From Lentzea sp033794685 (GTDB taxonomy: Bacteria > Actinomycetota > Actinomycetes > Mycobacteriales > Pseudonocardiaceae): a stretch of 64,000 nt of DNA. A program made the translations under genes and the position numbers. The stretch lies in NCBI GenBank assembly GCA_033794685.1, contig JARAYZ010000003.1. One strand, given 5' to 3'. Below the pieces are notes generated by a model that was given only the letters and a program-made list of their open reading frames with translations, searched no databases and was not told where the DNA came from. Positions 25,632-33,941 of the stretch are shown one piece after another. Every line of letters begins with the position of its first letter. Positions within the stretch are counted from its first letter, which is position 1.

Positions 25632-26204
25632 TCAGCGCAGCACGACCTCGAAGGCGACCGTGAAGAACGCGGCGAACGACGACCCGTCCTTGGTGGCGCG
25701 TTCGCCGACGATGGCGCCCTCCCAGGCGTTGAGCAGGAACCTGGCCAGGATGTCCGGGCTCTGGGTGGTCGTCACCGTGCCGTCGGCCTGGGCCTCGCGG
25801 ACGACCGCGGCGATCGCGGTCGCCCAGAGGTCGAACGCGGTCCGGACACCCGCGCGGATCGCGGGGATGTGGTCGGCGGCCTCGGTGCTGAAGTTGCCGA
25901 AGACGCAGCCGCGTTCGTAGCCGAAGTCCACGATGTCCTGCGCGAGGGCCTCGAAGTGGTGGCGCAGCCGGGTCAACGGTGCGGTTTTCGGGGTGGCGAG
26001 CCTGTCGAGGTGCCGCGTCTCGCCGTAGCGGTCCATCACGACGAGCGCGAGGGCTTCCTTGCTCTCGAAATGGTTGTAGAACGAGCCCTTGGGGACCTTG
26101 GCGCTGTCGGTGATCAGCTTGACGCCGCAGGCGTTGTAGCCGTGCCGGTGGAACTGTTCGAACGCGGCGTCGACGATCTGCTCTCGCACACTTGCCCTGG
26201 GCAT
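25632..26204 (-). CDS. TetR/AcrR-family regulator
   Basis: The 190-residue regulator starts MPRASVREQIVDAAFEQFHR. Its helix-turn-helix is VKLITDSAKVPKGSFYNHFE, and the effector domain resembles the TetR_C_11 type (CVFGNFSTEAADH near residue 95). Such proteins often sense electrophiles or xenobiotics. A copy of AATATGA-(C/G)-CGGTCGTCT lies 7 bases upstream of its start and another in front of the downstream hydrolase gene. This supports autoregulation and control of that hydrolase. It is divergent from pcaHGBC-pobA (109 bases between starts); a role there is possible but not shown. Confidence 0.82.
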   Translation of the reverse strand: MPRASVREQIVDAAFEQFHRHGYNACGVKLITDSAKVPKGSFYNHFESKEALALVVMDRYGETRHLDRLATPKTAPLTRLRHHFEALAQDIVDFGYERGCVFGNFSTEAADHIPAIRAGVRTAFDLWATAIAAVVREAQADGTVTTTQSPDILARFLLNAWEGAIVGERATKDGSSFAAFFTVAFEVVLR

Positions 26205-26210
26205 TCCTCG

Positions 26211-26227
26211 AATATGAGCGGTCGTCT
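26211..26227. promoter_or_regulatory. TetR operator candidate, copy 2
   Basis: AATATGAGCGGTCGTCT lies just upstream of the TetR start at 26204 and differs from copy 1 at a single position. The similarity continues with a trailing GTCAAG about ten bases further in both. Confidence 0.6.
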
Positions 26228-26313
26228 CGGGGCTGTCAAGGTGACGTGCGCGTTTCCGTTCAGCGGAAAGCAGCGGTCGACTCCCGTCCGACCTTTGCCT
26301 ACCGTTCGACGAC

Positions 26314-27051
26314 GTGACGACCAGCCAGCACGAGATCAGCGACGAGATCGCGAAGATCCAGGCAGACTCACCGGGAGGTGCGCCGCTGCTGGACTTCGCG
26401 CCGTACCGCAGCACCACGTTGCGCCACCCGACCAAGGAACGCAGGCACGTCGACCCCGAGGGCGCCGAGCTGCTCGCGCCCGTGTTCGGCCACTCCGACG
26501 TCGCCGCGGTCGAGTCCGACCTGACCCTGCAGCGCGGCGGCGAGCCGATCGGTGAACGCATCCGCGTGCACGGCCGCGTGCTCGACGGCGACGGACGTCC
26601 GGTGCGCCGCCAGCTCGTCGAGGTCTGGCAGGCCAACGCCGCCGGCCGCTACTCGCACCAGGGTGACCAGCACCCGGCGCCGCTCGACCCGAACTTCACC
26701 GGTGTCGGCCGCTGCCTGACCGACGACGACGGCTGGTACTCGTTCACGTCGATCAAGCCGGGCCCCTACCCGTGGCGCAACCACCACAACGCCTGGCGGC
26801 CCGCGCACATCCACTTCTCGTTGTTCGGCACCGACTTCACCCAGCGGCTGATCACGCAGATGTACTTCCCCGGCGACCAGCTGCTGGCGCTGGACCCGAT
26901 CGCCCAGTCGATCACCGACCCCGCCGCCCTGGCCCGCCTGATCGCCTCGTACGACCACTCGCAGTCCGAGCACGAGTGGCTGCTCGGCTACCGGTGGGAC
27001 ATCGTGTTGACCGGAAGCCACGCGACCCACCTGGAGCCGACCGATGACTGA
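26314..27051 (+). CDS. pcaH: Protocatechuate 3,4-dioxygenase, beta subunit
   Basis: The 245-residue protein (GTG start at 26314) is the iron-binding beta chain of the intradiol ring-cleaving dioxygenase. The enzyme converts protocatechuate and O2 to 3-carboxy-cis,cis-muconate. Likely Fe(III) ligands are the Tyr in AAGRYSHQ (about 113), the Tyr in GPYPWRN (about 152) and the two His in RPAHIHFS (about 164 and 166). VEVWQANAAGRY is the family signature. It is the first gene of pcaHGBC-pobA and overlaps pcaG by 8 bases. Confidence 0.93.
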   Translation: MTTSQHEISDEIAKIQADSPGGAPLLDFAPYRSTTLRHPTKERRHVDPEGAELLAPVFGHSDVAAVESDLTLQRGGEPIGERIRVHGRVLDGDGRPVRRQLVEVWQANAAGRYSHQGDQHPAPLDPNFTGVGRCLTDDDGWYSFTSIKPGPYPWRNHHNAWRPAHIHFSLFGTDFTQRLITQMYFPGDQLLALDPIAQSITDPAALARLIASYDHSQSEHEWLLGYRWDIVLTGSHATHLEPTDD

Positions 27052-27538
27052 CGCCACCCCCGGCCAGACCGTCGGCCCGTTCTTCCACCACGCGCTCGCG
27101 TACCCCGGCGACTCCGAACTGGTGCCGTTCGGCGCGGCCGGATCCGTGGTGCTGCACGGCTACGTCTTCGACGGCGCGGGTGACGTCGTGCCGGACGCGA
27201 TGATCGAGATCCGCCAGTCCGACGCCGCGGGTGTCGTGCCGCGCGTCGGAGGTTCGTTGCGGCGGCGCGGTGCCGGGTTCACGGGCTGGGGCCGGTCCTG
27301 CACCGACGGCGCCGGGCACTACTGGTTCAGCACCGTCGAGCCCGGGCTGCCGTTCTTCGCGGTGACGGTGTTCGCACGAGGGTTGCTCGACCGCCTGTTC
27401 ACGCGCATCTACCTGCCCGGCGCCGCGGACGCCGTGGACGGGCTGGTGGCCGCGCGCGAGGACGACGGGCGCCTCCGGTTCGACATCCACCTGCAGGGGC
27501 CGTCCGAGACGGTGTTCTTCCAGTTCCCGCGGACGTGA
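27044..27538 (+). CDS. pcaG: Protocatechuate 3,4-dioxygenase, alpha subunit
   Basis: The 164-residue alpha chain starts TPGQTVGPFFHHAL, typical of PcaG, and contains IEIRQSDAAG and FTRIYLPGA. The alpha subunit lacks the iron ligands and completes the active site of the PcaH protomer. It overlaps pcaH by 8 bases and pcaB by 4 (GTGA), so the three subunits are translationally coupled. Confidence 0.92.
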   Translation: MTDATPGQTVGPFFHHALAYPGDSELVPFGAAGSVVLHGYVFDGAGDVVPDAMIEIRQSDAAGVVPRVGGSLRRRGAGFTGWGRSCTDGAGHYWFSTVEPGLPFFAVTVFARGLLDRLFTRIYLPGAADAVDGLVAAREDDGRLRFDIHLQGPSETVFFQFPRT

Positions 27539-28665
27539 TCGTGCTCCCTGGATCTCATCGCGCGGCCGGCCTCCTCGACGACGCCGCGCTGGTGCGGGCG
27601 ATGCTGGAGGTGGAGGTCGCCTGGGCTCGTGTGCTCGGGTCGCCGCTGTCCCTGGGCGACTGGGTTCCCTCGCTGGACCCGGTCGAGGTGGAGGCGGCGG
27701 GCAACCCGGTGCTGCCGCTGGTCTCCGCCCTGCGCGGGCGGGTCTCCACGACCGTCCACACCGGACTGACCAGCCAGGACGTGCTCGACACCGCGCTGAT
27801 GCTGCTGGCGCGAGGGGCTGTGGAAGGGATTTCGGCTGATCTCGGGCGCACCGCTCGTGCGTTGGCGGGGCTGGCCGGTGAGCATCGGGCCAGCGTGATG
27901 GCGGGCCGGACGCTGACGCAGTACGCCGTGCCGATCACGTTCGGGCTCAAGGCCGCGCGGTGGCTGGTGGGTGTGCTCGACTCGCTGGACGAGCTGGAGG
28001 CCGTGGCGTCGAGCCTGCCGGTGCAGTGCGGCGGCGCGGCGGGGACGTTGTCCCGGGTTCCCGACCCGGTGGCGTCCGCCTCGGCTCTCGCAGGGTACCT
28101 CGGGCTGGTGTGGCCGGGCATGCCCTGGCACACCTACCGTGCGCCGGTCACGCGGCTCGGTGACGCGGTGGTGCGTGGTTGCGACGCGCTCGGGGTGATG
28201 GCCGCGGACCTGCTGACGCTGGGACGGCCGGAGGTCGGCGAGGTCCGCGAGGGGTTCGTGGCCGGGCGCGGTGGGTCGTCGACCATGCCGCACAAGCGGA
28301 ACCCGGTGCTGTCGGTGCTGGTGAACAGCGCGGCTCTGCGAGCTCCCGGGCTGGGGGCGCAGCTGCACCTGTGCGCGGCGCGGGCGGTCGACGAGCGGCC
28401 GGACGGGGCGTGGCACGCGGAGTGGCCCGCGTTGCGGGCGTTGCTGGAACTGGCGGTGGTGGCCGCTTCGCAGGCCGCGGAACTGGTGGAGGGGCTCGAG
28501 GTGCGCGCGGACGTGATGGTGCGCCGGGCCGCCGAGGCGGCTCCCGAGTTGCTGGCGGAGCGGGGTGGCGGGACGGATCCGGGCTCGTACCTGGGAGCGG
28601 CCGGGGTGTTCGTGGACGAGGCGTTGAAGCGGTGGGAGATGCGGTGTCCTACGACGACGGCATGA
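27535..28665 (+). CDS. pcaB: 3-carboxy-cis,cis-muconate cycloisomerase
   Basis: The 376-residue member of the fumarase/aspartase superfamily has the signature GSSTMPHKRNPV and the TGLTSQDVLDTALML segment. It converts carboxymuconate to 4-carboxymuconolactone. It is shorter than many PcaB proteins of about 450 residues, mainly because of a trimmed C-terminal domain, but all three conserved regions remain. The GTG start overlaps the pcaG stop. Confidence 0.9.
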   Translation: MIVLPGSHRAAGLLDDAALVRAMLEVEVAWARVLGSPLSLGDWVPSLDPVEVEAAGNPVLPLVSALRGRVSTTVHTGLTSQDVLDTALMLLARGAVEGISADLGRTARALAGLAGEHRASVMAGRTLTQYAVPITFGLKAARWLVGVLDSLDELEAVASSLPVQCGGAAGTLSRVPDPVASASALAGYLGLVWPGMPWHTYRAPVTRLGDAVVRGCDALGVMAADLLTLGRPEVGEVREGFVAGRGGSSTMPHKRNPVLSVLVNSAALRAPGLGAQLHLCAARAVDERPDGAWHAEWPALRALLELAVVAASQAAELVEGLEVRADVMVRRAAEAAPELLAERGGGTDPGSYLGAAGVFVDEALKRWEMRCPTTTA

Positions 28666-29003
28666 AGGTCCGGCGTGAGGTGCTCGGCGACGCACATGTG
28701 GACAGAGCGGCGCCGGACGAGTTCACTCACGACTTCCAGGAATTCATCACGAAGTACGCGTGGGGTGAGGTGTGGACGCGGCCCGGGCTCGACCGGCGCA
28801 TGCGCAGTGCCATCACCCTGACGGCGTTGATCGCGCACGGGCATTGGGACGAGCTGAAGCTGCACGTCGCCGCGGCGCTGCGGAACGGGCTGAGCGAGGC
28901 GGAGGTCGGTGAGGTGATCTTGCAGAGCGCGATCTACTGCGGGGTGCCCGCCGCGAACCACGCCTTCTCCGTCGCCCGGCAGGTCCTGAAGGAACCCTCA
29001 TAA
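28644..29003 (+). CDS. pcaC: 4-carboxymuconolactone decarboxylase
   Basis: The 119-residue protein of the CMD/AhpD-like fold contains YDDGMKVRREVLGDAHVDRA, RSAITLTALIAHGHWDELK and EVILQSAIYCGVPAANHAF, all diagnostic of PcaC. It decarboxylates 4-carboxymuconolactone to 3-oxoadipate enol-lactone. The GTG at 28644 keeps the conserved N-terminus and overlaps pcaB by 22 bases. The ATG at 28662 would cut into it. The enol-lactone hydrolase and later pathway genes are not in this window. Confidence 0.9.
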   Translation: MSYDDGMKVRREVLGDAHVDRAAPDEFTHDFQEFITKYAWGEVWTRPGLDRRMRSAITLTALIAHGHWDELKLHVAAALRNGLSEAEVGEVILQSAIYCGVPAANHAFSVARQVLKEPS

Positions 29004-29029
29004 CCCTCCCGCTCATCAAGGAGCCTTTC

Positions 29030-30199
29030 ATGACGCGCACGCAGGTCGGCATCGTCGGTGCTGGACCGGCGGGGCTGATGCTCTCGCACCTGTTGTCCCT
29101 CAACGGGATCGACAGTGTCGTCATCGACAACAGAACACGCGCGGAGATCGAGAACACGGTCCGCGCCGGCATCCTGGAAGCCGACAGCGCGCGACTGCTG
29201 GCCGACACCGGTGTGTCGGACCGGGTGCTGCGCGAAGGGCATCCGCACGAGGGCATCGACCTGCGGTTCGGCGGCGAGAGCCATCGCGTCGACTTCCGCG
29301 CGCTGGTGGGCGAGTCGGTCTGGCTCTACCCGCAGACCGACGTGTTCCTGGACCTGGCGAACGCGCGCGAACGCGACGGCGGCGACGTGCGGTTCGGCGT
29401 CAGCGGCACGTCCGTCGACGTCACCGGGCCCGCTATCCGGTTCACCGACAGCGACGGGGTGGAGCGGGAGGTGCGCTGCGACCTGCTCGTCGGGGCGGAC
29501 GGCTCCCGTTCGATCTGCCGTGCCGAGGTGCCGGAGGCGTTGCGCCGGCACAGTTCCCGCGAGTACCCGTTCGCCTGGTTCGGCATCATCACCGAGGCGC
29601 CGCGCAGCGCTCCCGAACTGGTCTACGCGCACTCGCCGCGCGGGTTCGCGTTGATCAGCCAGCGCACCGAGACCCACCAGCGCATGTACTTCCAGTGCTC
29701 GCCGGAGACCGACGCCGCCACGTGGTCCGACGACCGGATCTGGGAGGAGCTGCAGTCACGGGTCGCGGGCCCGGACGGGTTCACGTTGCGGGAGGGCCCG
29801 ATCACCGAGAAGACCGTGCTGCGCTTCCGGTCGTTCGTCGCGGAACCCATGCGCCACCGTCGCCTGCTGCTCGCCGGCGACGCCGCCCACACCGTGCCGC
29901 CGACCGGTGCGAAGGGCCTGAACCTGGCGCTGGCCGACGTGAGCGTGCTCAGCGAGGTCATCGAACGCGCGTTGCTCAAGAACGACATGGACGCGCTGGA
30001 CGAGTACGGTCCGCGCGCCCTCGACCGGGTCTGGAAGGCACAGCACTTCTCGTACTGGATGACGACGATGCTGCACGCTCTGCCCGCCGCGACGGACTTC
30101 GACGTGCGCAGGCAGCTCGGCGAACTGGCCTCCGTCGTCGGGTCCGAGGCGGGCTCGCGGTACCTGGCCGAGGGGTACACGGGCTGCTGGCCCGCTTGA
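29030..30199 (+). CDS. pobA: 4-hydroxybenzoate 3-monooxygenase
   Basis: The 389-residue class A flavin hydroxylase has VGIVGAGPAGLML for FAD binding, VGADGSRS as the DG motif, and LLAGDAAHTVPPTGAKGLNL as the GD motif. The active-site context LISQRTETHQRMYFQ is characteristic of PobA. It hydroxylates 4-hydroxybenzoate to protocatechuate, the substrate of the enzyme encoded by the first two genes of the operon. It follows pcaC by 26 bases with AAGGAG upstream. Confidence 0.93.
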   Translation: MTRTQVGIVGAGPAGLMLSHLLSLNGIDSVVIDNRTRAEIENTVRAGILEADSARLLADTGVSDRVLREGHPHEGIDLRFGGESHRVDFRALVGESVWLYPQTDVFLDLANARERDGGDVRFGVSGTSVDVTGPAIRFTDSDGVEREVRCDLLVGADGSRSICRAEVPEALRRHSSREYPFAWFGIITEAPRSAPELVYAHSPRGFALISQRTETHQRMYFQCSPETDAATWSDDRIWEELQSRVAGPDGFTLREGPITEKTVLRFRSFVAEPMRHRRLLLAGDAAHTVPPTGAKGLNLALADVSVLSEVIERALLKNDMDALDEYGPRALDRVWKAQHFSYWMTTMLHALPAATDFDVRRQLGELASVVGSEAGSRYLAEGYTGCWPA

Positions 30200-30233
30200 G
30201 CGGGACTGGAGCGCGGTCGGTGAGACTGGCCCG

Positions 30234-31322
30234 ATGGACATCGCGGCGCTGCGCCTCGGCAACATCGGGCGGCTCCGGTCGGCGGAGGACGTCGTCCGCT
30301 CGCTCGGAGCCATGCAGGGCCAGGACTACGGCCAGTCCCTGTGGGCGATCGGCCTGCGCACGGCCGACGCGCGCATCGCCGACGTCGAGTCAGCGTTGCA
30401 GTCCGGTCGTGTCGTCCGCACGTGGCTGATGCGCGGCACGATCCACTACGTCCTGGCCGAGGACGTCCGGTGGATGCTGGGCCTCTTCGGCGCCCGCGAC
30501 CTCGCCCGGCTGACCCCCAAGGCGTGGGCGTACCACCACATGACGCCCGAGCTGATGTCGTTGGCGCGCAAGACGTTCGTGGAGGCGCTCACCGGCGGCG
30601 GCTGCCTCACCCGGCGCGAGATGATCGACCTGATGGCGGGCGTCGGCATCCCGGACGATCGGCAGCAGAGCTATTTCACGTTCATCCACCTCGCCCAGGA
30701 GGGCCTGGTCGTACCGGGACCACCGCGCGGCAAGGAGCAGACGTTCGTGCTGCTGGACGAGTGGGCACCACAGCAGCGTTCACTCGAAGGCGACGAGGCG
30801 ATGGCCGTGCTGGCGTCGCGGTTCTTCGGCAGCCACGGCCCGGCGACCCTGGCTGACTTCGCGAACTGGTGCGGCATCGGCGTCCGCGAGGCGTCTCGCG
30901 GCCTGGAAGCGGTGAAGTCGTCACTGGTGTGCGAGACGGTCGACGGCAAGGAGTACTGGCTGCCGCCGGACCTCACGCCGGGTTCGGGCGCGTTCGTGCT
31001 GCCCGCCTACGACGAGCTGCTGATCGGCTACAAGGACCGCGGCGCGTTCTTCACCCGCTACGGCGAGATCCCGATCTCCACCTACAACGGCATGTTCCAC
31101 GCGACGATCGTCGAGGACGGCCAGATCGCCGGACTGTGGCGGCGAGTCATGAAGAAGACCTCCGTGGACGTGGAACTGCGGCCGCTACCGGGCTTCGACG
31201 CCGACCGGCTCTTGGATCACATCGGGCGATTCGGCGACTTCCTCGGCCTGCCGGTGCGGACCGTCGTGAAGGACGCGCCCGAGGCGGGGTCGTCGAAGGT
31301 CAGCTGGCGCTCCCGGAAGTGA
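30234..31322 (+). CDS. Winged-helix DNA-glycosylase-like protein (HTH_42 / AlkZ-YcaQ superfamily)
   Basis: The 362-residue protein has the family motif AMQGQDYGQSLWAIGLRT near residue 27, matching the QxQ/QxD region of HTH_42 proteins. Other landmarks are TWLMRGTIHYVLAEDVRWML and FVLPAYDELLIGYKDR. Characterised relatives remove alkylated or crosslinked bases from DNA. Whether this one is a glycosylase is inferred. Its final 23 bases overlap the convergent moeA gene. Confidence 0.8.
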   Translation: MDIAALRLGNIGRLRSAEDVVRSLGAMQGQDYGQSLWAIGLRTADARIADVESALQSGRVVRTWLMRGTIHYVLAEDVRWMLGLFGARDLARLTPKAWAYHHMTPELMSLARKTFVEALTGGGCLTRREMIDLMAGVGIPDDRQQSYFTFIHLAQEGLVVPGPPRGKEQTFVLLDEWAPQQRSLEGDEAMAVLASRFFGSHGPATLADFANWCGIGVREASRGLEAVKSSLVCETVDGKEYWLPPDLTPGSGAFVLPAYDELLIGYKDRGAFFTRYGEIPISTYNGMFHATIVEDGQIAGLWRRVMKKTSVDVELRPLPGFDADRLLDHIGRFGDFLGLPVRTVVKDAPEAGSSKVSWRSRK

Positions 31323-32637
31323 GCACCTCCACCTCGCCACCCCGGTGACCGGGCGGGACGACCGCGACCGCGTCCGCGAGAGCCGCACCCCACAGCGACC
31401 CCGGCCGGTCGTGGCCGACGGGCACCGCCAGCCCGCCGGACCTGGTGACCGGGACCAGGCGGGTGTCGCGGGGGTGGGCGTGCACATCACCGAGCCAGGC
31501 GGTGACCGGCGGGCGGGCGGCGTGGCCGCTCAGGGTGTCGAGCAGCGGCCGGAGCAGGGTCAGCACGGCGGCGTAGGCGGCGAACGGGTTGCCCGGCAGC
31601 CCGACGACGCAGCGGCCGTCGGGCAGGACGGCGAGCAGCATCGGGTGACCGGGGCGGCAGGCGACGCCGCTGACCAGGACCTCGGCGCCGAGGGTCGCGA
31701 GCACGCGGCGGAGGTGGTCGGCCGGGCCCACCGAGGTGGCGCCGCAGGTGACGATCACGTCGGCCTGGTGTGTGGTGAAGGCGCCGGTCGGCTCGGGGAT
31801 GAGGTCGGCGTCCAGGCCGTGGGCTTGGTTGGAGGTGAGGAAGGCGGTCAGCTCGGGTGTGGGGCCGTGGGCTTGACCTGAGGCTGGAGAGGCGGTCAGC
31901 TCGGGTGTGAGGCCGTGGGCCTGGCCCGAGGTGAAGGCAGTAGGCATGACGCCGCCGGCGAGGTCGGTCGTGAGGGCGGCGGCCAGCGCGGACGGGTCGT
32001 CGCGCAGGTGGGCGGTGCCGAGGAACTCCGCCCCGTGCAGCAGACCGGGCAGCATCGGGCCGATGGCGTCGCGGACCCGGCCAGGGCGGGGTGGCCCGGC
32101 GTGCAGGAGCTCGTCGCCGGTGACGATCACGGCCACCCGCGGCCGACGGTGGGCAAGCAGGGTGTCGTGGCCCGCCGCGGCGGCCAGACCCAGCACGGCC
32201 GGGGTGATCCGGGAGCCGGCGGGGACCAGTTCGTCACCGGCCGACCAGTCCTCACCGCGGCGGCGGATGTGCTTGCCGCGCAGTGCCTCGGCGATCAGGA
32301 ACGCGCCGTCCGTCGAACAGAGCTCGACCGGGACGACGGCATCCGAGCCGTCCGGCACCGGTGCCCCGGTCGCCACCCCGAACGCCTCGCCGGGCCTCAG
32401 CACCAGACCGGGCGGTGAGTCTCCCGCGGCCACCCGGCCGAGGACGGTCCACGGGCCGGGACCCGCCACCGCGTAGCCGTCCATCGCCGAGGTGGCGCAG
32501 GTCGGCTGGCCGGCCAGAGCCCGCACGGCCGAGGCCAGGGCCAGGCCCGCGGCATCGGGCAGGGCGAGTTCGACCGCGTCCGTGGGCTTCGCGGCGTCGC
32601 GGGCCGTCTGGCGGGCCAGTGTCCAAGGCATGTTCAT
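31300..32637 (-). CDS. moeA: Molybdopterin molybdenumtransferase MoeA-like, with a repeat insertion
   Basis: The 445-residue protein has the MoeA N-terminal region (ATSAMDGYAVAG), the GVATGAPVPDGSDAVVPVE segment and VAVIVTGDELL. The C-terminal catalytic part carries VTCGATSVGPADHLR and LPGNPFAA. MoeA inserts molybdate into adenylylated molybdopterin. Between residues about 235 and 285 is a low-complexity insertion of 16-residue units (GQAHG-TPELTA), encoded by 48-bp DNA repeats. The start at 32637 follows GGGAG. A regulon operator (32663-32679) lies 26 bases upstream, linking it to formate dehydrogenase production. Confidence 0.87.
   Translation of the reverse strand: MNMPWTLARQTARDAAKPTDAVELALPDAAGLALASAVRALAGQPTCATSAMDGYAVAGPGPWTVLGRVAAGDSPPGLVLRPGEAFGVATGAPVPDGSDAVVPVELCSTDGAFLIAEALRGKHIRRRGEDWSAGDELVPAGSRITPAVLGLAAAAGHDTLLAHRRPRVAVIVTGDELLHAGPPRPGRVRDAIGPMLPGLLHGAEFLGTAHLRDDPSALAAALTTDLAGGVMPTAFTSGQAHGLTPELTASPASGQAHGPTPELTAFLTSNQAHGLDADLIPEPTGAFTTHQADVIVTCGATSVGPADHLRRVLATLGAEVLVSGVACRPGHPMLLAVLPDGRCVVGLPGNPFAAYAAVLTLLRPLLDTLSGHAARPPVTAWLGDVHAHPRDTRLVPVTRSGGLAVPVGHDRPGSLWGAALADAVAVVPPGHRGGEVEVLTSGSAS
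31816..31945. repeat. 48-bp tandem repeats inside moeA
   Basis: Units begin at 31816, 31864 and 31912, each starting GCCGTGGGC(T/C)TG. The third is partial. They are in frame and add about 45 residues to MoeA. Confidence 0.75.
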
Positions 32638-32662
32638 CAGGGCTCCCGTGGTATAGCCTACC

Positions 32663-32679
32663 GAATACTGTATGCAATC
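32663..32679. promoter_or_regulatory. Oxalate/formate regulon operator, site 1 (moeA / oxlT-fdhD)
   Basis: GAATAC-T-GTATGCAATC lies between the divergent moeA and OFA transporter genes. It shares the ATAC-N-GTATGCAA core with five other sites in the window. A stretch before it, GTATAGCCTACC, is also similar to the sequence before site 2 (ATATGCCTACC). Confidence 0.8.
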
Positions 32680-32699
32680 CTCGGGACGGGGTGAAGGGC

Positions 32700-33941
32700 A
32701 TGCCAGTCGCGACTTACGTACGTGATCACGTCGGCAGGCTCTACCGGGTGGGGGAGACCGACGTCGAGGCGTCGGGGCGTTCACGTCGCACGGTGCTGTG
32801 GGCCGCTTGGGCCGCGATGCTCGCGGCCGGCATCGGGCAGTACGGGTTCGGGGCGCTGATTCCTCAGTTGCGGGACCGGTGGAGTGTGCCGGAGTTGTTC
32901 TGGGCACTGGCGTTGTGGACCGTGTGCCAGGCCGGCACGGCGTTTCCGGCGGCCTGGCTGAGAGACCGGAAGAGGCTCACGTCCACCGGCGCGATGTGGA
33001 TCGGGGCCGTCCTTTGTGGAGCCGGGCTGGTGACGCTGGGGCAGGACCAGTTGGCCGGGTACGCGATTCTCGGCGGCATCGGCGCGGGGCTGGTCTACGC
33101 GACGTGCCTGGGCGCCGTGGTCCGCTGGTACCCCGAGCGCGTGACGCGGAAGGTCGCGTTCGTCAGCGGGGCGTTCGCGTACGGGTCGGTGCCGTTCGTG
33201 CTGGCCGCCGGGTTCTTCTTCGGCGGCGGGTTCCTGCTGCAGGCCGGGATCGCGATCACCGTCGTGGTCGCGGTGGCCGGGGCGTTGATGAAAGACCCGC
33301 CCGAGCACTGGTGGCCGTCGCACGTCCCGCCGCGCGAGTGGGCGCTCGATCGCGCGCGGGTGCCGAACCGGTCCGCTCTCAAGGAGTTCCGGACGCACGA
33401 GGCCATGCGGTGCGGCACGTTCTGGTGGCTGTACGGCGGTGTGGCGTTCGCGGCGGCGGTCTCCCTCTACGACCTGGCGTACCTGCCGTTGTTCGTCGGC
33501 GACGAGGTGCTCGGCGTCGTCGCGCTGGCCACGCTGGCCGCCGCGACGGGTACCGGGCGCGTGCTGGTCGGGTGGGTCTCGGACCGGATCGGCCGCAGGA
33601 AGGCGCTCGTCTGGACGCTGGCGACGGGCGGGCTGGCGCAGTTCGTGTTGCTGTACAGCCAGAACGTGCCGGGGCTGCTCATCGGCGCCACGTTCGCGGG
33701 TCTCGGCACCGGGTGCTGCTACTCGCTGCTGGTCGGCGTGACGAGGGAGTACTTCGGCGAGACGAACGGCGCCCAGAACTTCGGCGTGCTCTACACGGCC
33801 AAGGCCGCGGGAGCGTTGATCGCCGCGATCGTGCTCGCCTCCCAGGGGCACACGTTCGCGTTCATCGCGGCGGGCGTGCTCGGGCTGGCGGGCGCGGTGC
33901 TCACCGGACACCTGTCGCAGCCGGGAAGGCCGCGCCTGTGA
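32700..33941 (+). CDS. oxlT: OFA-family MFS transporter (oxalate/formate antiporter type)
   Basis: The 413-residue protein has about twelve transmembrane helices. Its sequence fits the oxalate:formate antiporter subfamily of MFS (GAGLVYATCLGAVVRWYPER in the first half; VSDRIGRRKALVWTL and GTGCCYSLLVGVTREYFGE in the second). The family exchanges oxalate for formate or imports related carboxylates. The start is ATG 32700; a GTG at 32691 is possible. Regulon site 1 lies 20 bases upstream. Its position under the same operator as frc, the ThDP enzyme and fdhA supports oxalate uptake. The exact transport mode is not shown by the sequence. Confidence 0.83.
   Translation: MPVATYVRDHVGRLYRVGETDVEASGRSRRTVLWAAWAAMLAAGIGQYGFGALIPQLRDRWSVPELFWALALWTVCQAGTAFPAAWLRDRKRLTSTGAMWIGAVLCGAGLVTLGQDQLAGYAILGGIGAGLVYATCLGAVVRWYPERVTRKVAFVSGAFAYGSVPFVLAAGFFFGGGFLLQAGIAITVVVAVAGALMKDPPEHWWPSHVPPREWALDRARVPNRSALKEFRTHEAMRCGTFWWLYGGVAFAAAVSLYDLAYLPLFVGDEVLGVVALATLAAATGTGRVLVGWVSDRIGRRKALVWTLATGGLAQFVLLYSQNVPGLLIGATFAGLGTGCCYSLLVGVTREYFGETNGAQNFGVLYTAKAAGALIAAIVLASQGHTFAFIAAGVLGLAGAVLTGHLSQPGRPRL

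Noticed and set aside
29000..29030. tRNA or rRNA genes anywhere in the window
   Set aside because: No cloverleaf with a T-loop GGTTCGA-type core and no rRNA-like conserved block was found on either strand.
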